Assembly: GCF_905475395.1 (NCBI RefSeq)
Contig: NC_058341.1
Span: 73,777,597-73,841,596 of the forward strand
Length of the DNA: 64,000 bases
Direction: 5' to 3'
Source: Chrysoperla carnea
Lineage: Eukaryota; Arthropoda; Insecta; Neuroptera; Chrysopidae
The position numbers and the translations under genes were made by a program. Within the stretch, counting starts at the first letter, position 1. Each line of letters starts with the position of its first letter. This document shows positions 58,929-64,000 of this stretch, in pieces. The notes under the pieces are model-generated. The model saw only the letters and a program-made list of their open reading frames with translations, made no database searches and had not been told where the DNA came from.

Positions 58929-59790
58929 CAGCAATTTTCAAGAATATGTTAATTTGACCTTGAAAAATATTGTAATTTGACACTTTAAATATACATGATA
59001 AAATTCAAGATACGTGACCGGATGTTAATATTTTTTTTTTATTGAGTCAGCGATGTAATATGACACTTGAAATTTACATAATAAAAATACATGTTCAAAC
59101 TTGTTTGAATGGACTTTGATCTTAAAATAATTTTACACGTGTCAGCAATTTTCAAGAATATGTTGAAATAGATTTGACCTTGAAAAATATGATATCATCA
59201 TCTTGTAACAAGTTCAAACTTGTTTGAAATAATTTTACATGTGTCAAAACACGTGACCGGATGCTAATATTTTTTTATGATTAAGCAATGTAATATGACA
59301 CTTGAACGTGTTAGATAATAATTTGCAAATCTGAATTCCAAGAAAAGAATATTATGAGTCTGCAATTTTCAAGAATATGTTGAAATAGATATCATCTAAC
59401 CTTGAAAAATATTGTAATTTGACACTTTAAGTAGACATGATAAAATTCAAGATACGTGACCGGATGTTAATATTTTTTTTATTGAATCAGCAATATAATA
59501 TGACACTTGAAATTTACATAATAAAAATACATGTTTAAACTTGTTTGAACTTGTTTAAACTTGTCTGAATTCCAAGAAAAAATAATTAGTTTGAATTACG
59601 ATTATAAAAATATCAAATTACAAGATTTGACCTTGAAAAATATGATATCATCATCCTGTTACAAGTTCAAACTTGTTTGAATAAAAATACATGTTCAAAC
59701 TTGTTTGAACATGTTTAAACTTGTTTGAATCGCATTAGATCTTCAAATAATTTTACACGTGTTATGAGATTAGATAATAATTTCTGCTGG
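58929..59790. repeat. Tandem repeats of about 210-270 bp with palindromic cores
   Basis: Units starting CAGCAATTTTCAAGAATATGTT at about 58932, 59142 and 59353, and a partial one from 59624. Shared blocks: GACCTTGAAAAATAT, ACGTGACCGGATG, AATATGACACTTGAA and the palindrome TTCAAAC-TT-GTTTGAA, present in full or near form at about 59094, 59212, 59535, 59665 and 59695 with further half-sites. Lies directly upstream of the TATA promoter of the 59885 ORF. No coding frame. Confidence 0.8.
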
Positions 59791-59818
59791 TGGGGGATTT
59801 TTGGAGTGGTGGTAATCA

Positions 59819-59856
59819 TATAAAAAAGGCGCTCGACATTACGGTAATATCAGTTT
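59819..59856 (+). promoter_or_regulatory. TATA box plus CAGT initiator
   Basis: TATAAAAAA at 59819 and TCAGTTTTC with its A at 59852, 33 bp apart, followed 33 bp later by the ATG at 59885. This is the standard arthropod TATA-Inr arrangement and the cleanest core promoter in the window. Confidence 0.75.
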
Positions 59857-59884
59857 TCATTAAATATTCATAATATTAATCAAA

Positions 59885-60256
59885 ATGAATAGAGCAGAAT
59901 TAAAATTATTAGATAGTTGTTTAGTGCGACCATGCATAAAAATGGACGACTTGCCACTGAAAAAAAAATTAAAAATACTAAAAATGGAGCGGATTCTAAC
60001 GATACATGGGCCATCAATAAAAGTTTTAGTGGATATAAGCCTAGATGGTACAGAAAACGAGGGAGTTTTTCTACCATCTAGGTTTGCAGTGTTGACGGAC
60101 AACATGATTAAATTATTTAACACAAAACCGGGGTATTTGAGGGTGGAGGAGAAAATTGGAAGAAGTCACCAACTGAGACTGCGCCTATTCGAAGACGATG
60201 GTGATAGTGATGATGATGATGATAATGACTATGTTCAAGAACATCAAAATTTTTAA
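59885..60256 (+). CDS. Intact 123-aa protein with acidic tail, virus-like context
   Basis: ATG at 59885, 33 bp after a strong initiator. The first 40 residues are mixed and basic (CIKMDDLPLKKKLKI). A middle block reads VLVDISLDGTENEGVFLPSRFAVLTDNMIKLF (about residues 53-84). The end is very acidic (DDGDSDDDDDNDY, about residues 103-115). No signal peptide or membrane segment. The compact layout (promoter, short leader, intact frame) stands out among dead transposons. I do not recognise the family with certainty; the central FLPSRF...LTD region recalls small proteins of insect DNA viruses or their endogenous relatives. Function unknown. Confidence 0.6.
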   Translation: MNRAELKLLDSCLVRPCIKMDDLPLKKKLKILKMERILTIHGPSIKVLVDISLDGTENEGVFLPSRFAVLTDNMIKLFNTKPGYLRVEEKIGRSHQLRLRLFEDDGDSDDDDDNDYVQEHQNF

Positions 60257-60377
60257 CAAATCATTCTTATATTGAATTTTATTACTGCAAGATATATATA
60301 TTTTATTGTTATTGTTATAAAAAAATTGTAAAGTTTATGTTTTTGATATTTAAAAAAAAAATAATACTAAATAAATT

Positions 60378-61050
60378 ATGGATATTTTTGTAAAAAATGG
60401 TGTTTATTTTAATTCATTACAATTATGGGGTACAATGTCGCTACAAAATCATATTGATCTGTTTCAAAATTCGGAGATGATTTACCCAGAATATTTTAAT
60501 GTGAGTATTGTTTGATAAGATCTGTTTAGAAAATTGTAGCCAAATATTTTTATAGATGGAATTTTATCAACTTATGGAGGCATGTCGTTGGAGTATACCT
60601 ACAAAGTTAATCGACACATTACGGTATTCTTATTTAGAAGTTGATGATTGCTTTCATATTGCTGCATTTATAGTAAGAAATTGTTTGGATGCAATCTTAT
60701 TTGTAAATTATGCGAAAAAGTTCAACTACTTTAAAAGAGATTTCAATCAGTTTGAAATATTACTAAATGAATGTTGTGATGATCTTATCCATGGAAGTAA
60801 CTTGAGAAAAAATTGGGGTACATACGATATCCGTCGAAAACAATGGATTGGTGATAGTGCTAGACATGATGAGAGAATGTTTTTATGGTATCAACAAATA
60901 GATCCTGAAATTCTCTGTAGAATGCTATACCAACAAATGGATGGTGGAAATATACCGAAATGGTTCGAGCCATGGATATGTGTTACAAATTGTAATGAAA
61001 TAGACAGATGTGATTGTGGAAGAAATAGTGATCATCATGATTGTATATAG
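60378..61050 (+). CDS. Intact two-exon 205-aa protein with C-terminal Cys cluster (possibly densovirus NS3-like)
   Basis: Exon 1 60378-60500 ends at a GTGAGT donor, exon 2 60556-61050 begins after TATAG; both are phase 0 and the joint frame is 205 codons without lesions. Helical middle (DDCFHIAAFIVRNCLDAILF, about residues 72-91). A GTYDIRRKQWIGDSARHDER region follows, then PKWFEPW. The end has a C-x3-C-x5-C-x-C-x8-C cluster (about residues 181-202), a probable zinc site. The size, PKWFEPW block and Cys cluster remind me of the small non-structural protein NS3 of ambisense densoviruses, but this is memory-based and unverified. No NS1 helicase or capsid gene is present between here and 62.6 kb. 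It follows the 59885 ORF by 121 bp on the same strand. Confidence 0.6.
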
Positions 61051-61157
61051 AAATAAAAACATGAATATAATTGTCTATGATAAGTTTTTTTTAAAATGTG
61101 TTTGTATTTACAATAAAAAACACCTATAATTTAATTAATCATCGTTTTGTTTTATCT

Positions 61158-62190
61158 ATGAAATGACCTCACCACCTTATTTTCAGGTTATAAATACACC
61201 TTGTTTGTGATAATTATATTCGCACCATCAAGTAATTTTGAGTAATAAACATGAATCAAAAAACATTTGTATAACAACAATATTTTTATATTGTTTTGTG
61301 TTAGTTAAAAATTGCTTCAATATAATTTCATGAACCTAGTCTAATATATATTCATATTAAAAAATACATCTCCTTTTTTAAAACACAAATATGTTCACAA
61401 AAGCGGTCCACTATGACAAAATTTTTTTGTTACAAGTATGTTCGCAAAAACTTTCCACTATAAAAGGAGACTTTTTTTATCAATATATGAATCATGTAAA
61501 GAGTCGAACCCTAACCACCTGACTTTAACGTTAGATCCATGTTTAGCTAAGACCTTTTCCACTAAATAAATGTTTGTTTTGTGTTAAATAGATCAGAAAT
61601 TTCAGAATAAAAAATCATTTTATAAAATCTATGTATTTTTATTTTTAAATATTTATAATACAACACTGTTTTTTAAATAAGATACTTACAATAAAAAAAA
61701 AAATTTTTACAATGTGATATTTTTTATTTTTTTATAAAACACAAATATGTTCACAAAAGCGGTCCACTATGACAAATTTTTGTTTGTTACAGGTATGTTC
61801 GCAAAAACGTTCCACTATAAAAGAAGACTTTTTTTATCAATATATGAATCATGTAAAGAGTCGAACCCTAACCACCGGACTTTAAATTTGGAGCTAAGAC
61901 CTTTTCCACTAAATAAATGTTTGGATTGTAAACTTTTTGTAATTCTTCAGCATAGAAACCACCCTTTATATCATCGTTGTGACCTCACCACCTTATTTTC
62001 AGGTTATAAATACACCTTATTTGTGACAATTATATTCACACCATCAAGTAATTTGTTTTGTGTTAGTTAAAAATTGCTTCAATAAAATTTCATGATCATA
62101 TTAACCTAGTCTAATATATATTCATATTAAAAAATACATCTCCTTTTTTTAAAACACAAATATGTTCACAAAAGCGGTCCACTTTGGATT
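61158..62190. repeat. Direct repeats with embedded TATA boxes downstream of the virus-like genes
   Basis: A unit (GACCTCACCACCTTATTTTCAGG...ATAAATACACC...CACCATCAAGTAATT) occurs at about 61164 and 61980. A second unit (ATATGTTCACAAAAGCGGTCCACT) occurs at about 61389, 61746 and 62159. It is followed in two of them by TGTTCGCAAAAAC..TCCACTATAAAAG and then GAATCATGTAAAGAGTCGAACCCTAACC. CTATAAAAG and TTATAAATAC are TATA-like. No gene follows that would need these promoters; short frames here are chance. Confidence 0.75.
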
Positions 62191-62640
62191 GTGAACTCTT
62201 TGTAATTCTTAGCAACCGCATAGAAACCGCCCTTTATATCATCATTGTTGTAGTCATTCAGTAAACATGTTCTTGGGTTTGTAATTGGGATGTTTCACCT
62301 CGCGATTGGTGAATATTTCCGGTGTCCATGATGAATGAAAACCATGACGCTGTTCTAAATTTACATATCCTAGATACAGACCTGTTTAACCCAATGTTGA
62401 ACAAATAGAGTCTGATCAACCAAGCGAATTAATCTCATGGGATAATTCTAATACAACAGACGGTAACTTCTTGTAATTATGTATGCAACAGATACAGAAT
62501 ATGGATTCTTTTTCTTGTGAATATTTGCAAAATGCAGAAATATTGTAAATAATAACCCAATATTTTAAATGTAATGTAATGTAAGAAGGTTTTATTTTAA
62601 TAAAATTATTTAAAATTTTTTTCATGTATTTAATACATCA
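62191..62640. other. Unassigned spacer
   Basis: No gene. 62210-62345 is slightly less AT-rich, then plain AT-rich DNA leads to the AAT microsatellite. Confidence 0.3.
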
Positions 62641-62641
62641 A

Positions 62642-62680
<39 letters not shown>
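62641..62680. repeat. (AAT)n microsatellite
   Basis: About 13 AAT/ATA units directly before the RT coding block. It is in frame with the RT and would encode an Asn run if translated. Such tracts are often 3' tails of LINEs, so it may be the tail of a neighbouring element. Confidence 0.9.
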
Positions 62681-64000
62681 GATGCAATAAATCCAACAAA
62701 ATACAGACCCATCACATGTCTATCTACACTATACAAGTTAATCACTTCATGCATCACACAAAAAATTTACACACACATTACAGACAACAACATTCTCGCA
62801 GAGGAGCAAAAGGGCTGTCGGAAACTATCAAGAGGTTGTAAGGAGCAACTCATTATAGACTCGGTGGTGACCGAACAGGCCAAACACAACAACAGAAGCA
62901 TGTACACAGCTTACATAGATTACAAAAAAGCATTTGATTCCGTGCCGCATTCCTGGCTTCAGAGAGTATTGAATTTATACAAAATTGACGAACACATTAT
63001 ACAATTTTTAACACACGCCATGTCGTTATGGACAACCACTCTAAATTTAACACACAATAGCACGACCATTACCACAGATACCATACACATTAGACGAGGT
63101 ATCTTCCAGGGAGACTCATTGAGCCCCCTTTGGTTCTGTCTCGCTCTTAATCCACTATCACATATACTCACAGATTCGGGATGCGGTTTCAAGGTAAAGT
63201 TCGACAAAGAATTCCATAAAATATCTCACCTTTTTTACATGGATGACTTGAAACTGTATGCCTCCACACAAACACAATTAACACATCTAATGCGACTGAC
63301 TGAAATATTCTCTGCTGACATCCGGATGGAATTCGGTACTGACAAATGCAAAACACAACACATACATGCTGACCCAGGAACGCCTGTTTTATTTGACCTG
63401 CAAAATGGTGGTGTCATTAGCCCCATGGAAGAGGGACAATTTTACAGCTATCTTGGTGTGCTGCAATCACAAGGCATCCCACACACAGATATAAAACAAA
63501 CACTTACACAACACTACATACAAAGAATTCAAAACATACTCAAAAGTGGCCTTGATGGTAGAAATACCGTTAGAGCCATCAACACATACGCTACACCATT
63601 TCTCACATATTCCTTCGGAATCATAAAGTGGACAAACACAGACATTAAAAACATACAAATTAAAACACGAACAATCATGACAAAACACAGAATACACCAC
63701 ATACACTCATCATCAGCCAGGTTGGTTTTACCACGGTCTTTAGGAGGACGTGGTCTCACAGATATCCAACTATTACACGATCGCCAGCTCCATAGCCTAC
63801 GCGAGTACTTCCAATCTAAAACACACACATCACACTTACACAATGCCATAACATCCGCAGACAAGTCATACACGCCACTTAACATGCACACAACACAACA
63901 CTCTCTTCCACCAACCAAAACACAACACACATCCACAAACATGCAGACATGGAAAACGAAGGTTTTACATGGAAGGTATTTTCATGAGCTTAGTCACGAC
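62681..64000 (+). CDS. Non-LTR retrotransposon reverse transcriptase, open at the window end
   Basis: Uninterrupted plus-strand frame from about 62681 to the last base (about 440 codons), 5'-truncated at a microsatellite. Motifs: TKYRPITCLSTLYKLI, ILAEEQKGCRK, YTAYIDYKKAFDSVPHSWL (motif A, about 62905-62960), RRGIFQGDSLSPLWFCLALNPLS (motif B, about 63092-63162) and HLFYMDDLKLYAS (motif C, about 63228-63268). The C-terminal half has RAINTYATPFLTYSFGIIKW and SARLVLPRSLGGRGLTD, the layout of a large animal RT group usually annotated as R2-like. No endonuclease is visible inside the window. Rich in ACA/CAC codons. No lesions, so a young copy. An ATG at 62624 is in frame through the AAT tract but is probably accidental. 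Confidence 0.8.

Noticed and set aside
58929..59790. CRISPR-like array from regularly spaced palindromes
   Set aside because: Spacing is irregular, the repeats are long and diverged, there are no unique spacers of constant size, and the DNA is eukaryotic.
61495..61540. tRNA-like B-box word (GGTTCGACTC on the minus strand) in the repeat downstream of the virus-like genes
   Set aside because: No A-box at proper distance, no acceptor stem or cloverleaf could be drawn, and the word is simply part of a longer direct repeat.
58300..62300. Complete endogenous densovirus genome
   Set aside because: No NS1 helicase/nickase, no capsid gene and no long terminal hairpins are visible; only a possible NS3-like gene supports the idea.
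62959..63942. Minus-strand frames rich in Cys and Val opposite the RT
   Set aside because: They are the complement of ACA/CAC-rich codons of the plus-strand RT, which has all conserved motifs.

Overview
This 64 kb window is AT-rich eukaryotic DNA that almost certainly comes from an insect. The evidence is spliceosomal introns with clean GT/AG borders, TATA plus CAGT-type arthropod core promoters, and a transposable-element set typical of insects. I see no convincing single-copy host gene, rRNA, tRNA or CRISPR. Nearly every coding trace belongs to a mobile element or a virus-like element, and most are decayed.

Layout. 0-1.3 kb: end of a Gypsy-type LTR with a tRNA-Ser-type primer-binding site and fragments. 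2.0-5.0 kb: a tnp2/CACTA-like transposase pseudogene, split by a 5'-truncated RTE-type LINE with a 14-bp target duplication. 5.3-7.9 kb: a five-exon transposon-associated gene of the DUF4806-like type, with a foldback element in an intron. 7.9-15.4 kb: a large terminal-inverted-repeat transposon carrying an XPG/FEN1-like nuclease (Academ-like). 16.3-19.9 kb: an ISL2EU/PIF-Harbinger-type element with convergent YqaJ nuclease and THAP-DDE transposase genes. 20.3-23.3 kb: remnants of a second DUF4806-type gene and a hAT transposase pseudogene.

23.4-39.1 kb is one I-like LINE (ORF1, then endonuclease, RT and RNase H) opened by three later insertions: a nearly intact 3,980-bp DNA transposon with TTA target duplication (24798-28777), a solo Gypsy LTR (about 31.87-33.87 kb), and a Jockey element (34149-38498). 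39.3-40.65 kb is a long foldback. 41.7-45.8 kb is a CR1/L2-like LINE whose ORF1 carries an SGNH/GDSL-type domain. 46.1-49.7 kb is a second ISL2EU-type element. 50.6-50.9 kb is a short hairpin MITE. 51.6-52.2 kb is a transposon-gene fragment. 52.2-56.4 kb is a truncated Gypsy element whose LTR matches the solo LTR at 31.9 kb. 56.4-57.6 kb holds a Copia-like LTR and the start of its interior.

58.3-62.2 kb is the least explained part. It contains tandem CRE/CCAAT/YY1-like modules, about 210-bp repeats with palindromic TTCAAAC-TT-GTTTGAA cores, a clean TATA plus CAGT promoter, an intact 123-aa ORF with an acidic tail, an intact two-exon 205-aa Cys-cluster protein, and further repeats with their own TATA boxes. 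I read it as a virus-derived or virus-like element, possibly densovirus-related, but that is a lead and not a proven identity. 62.6-64.0 kb is a non-LTR reverse transcriptase open to the window edge.

The elements can be ordered by who interrupts whom, so the window works as a small stratigraphic record. The intact frames at 24.8-28.8, 34.1-38.5, 46-48, 59.9-61.1 and 62.7-64 kb mark the younger layers.
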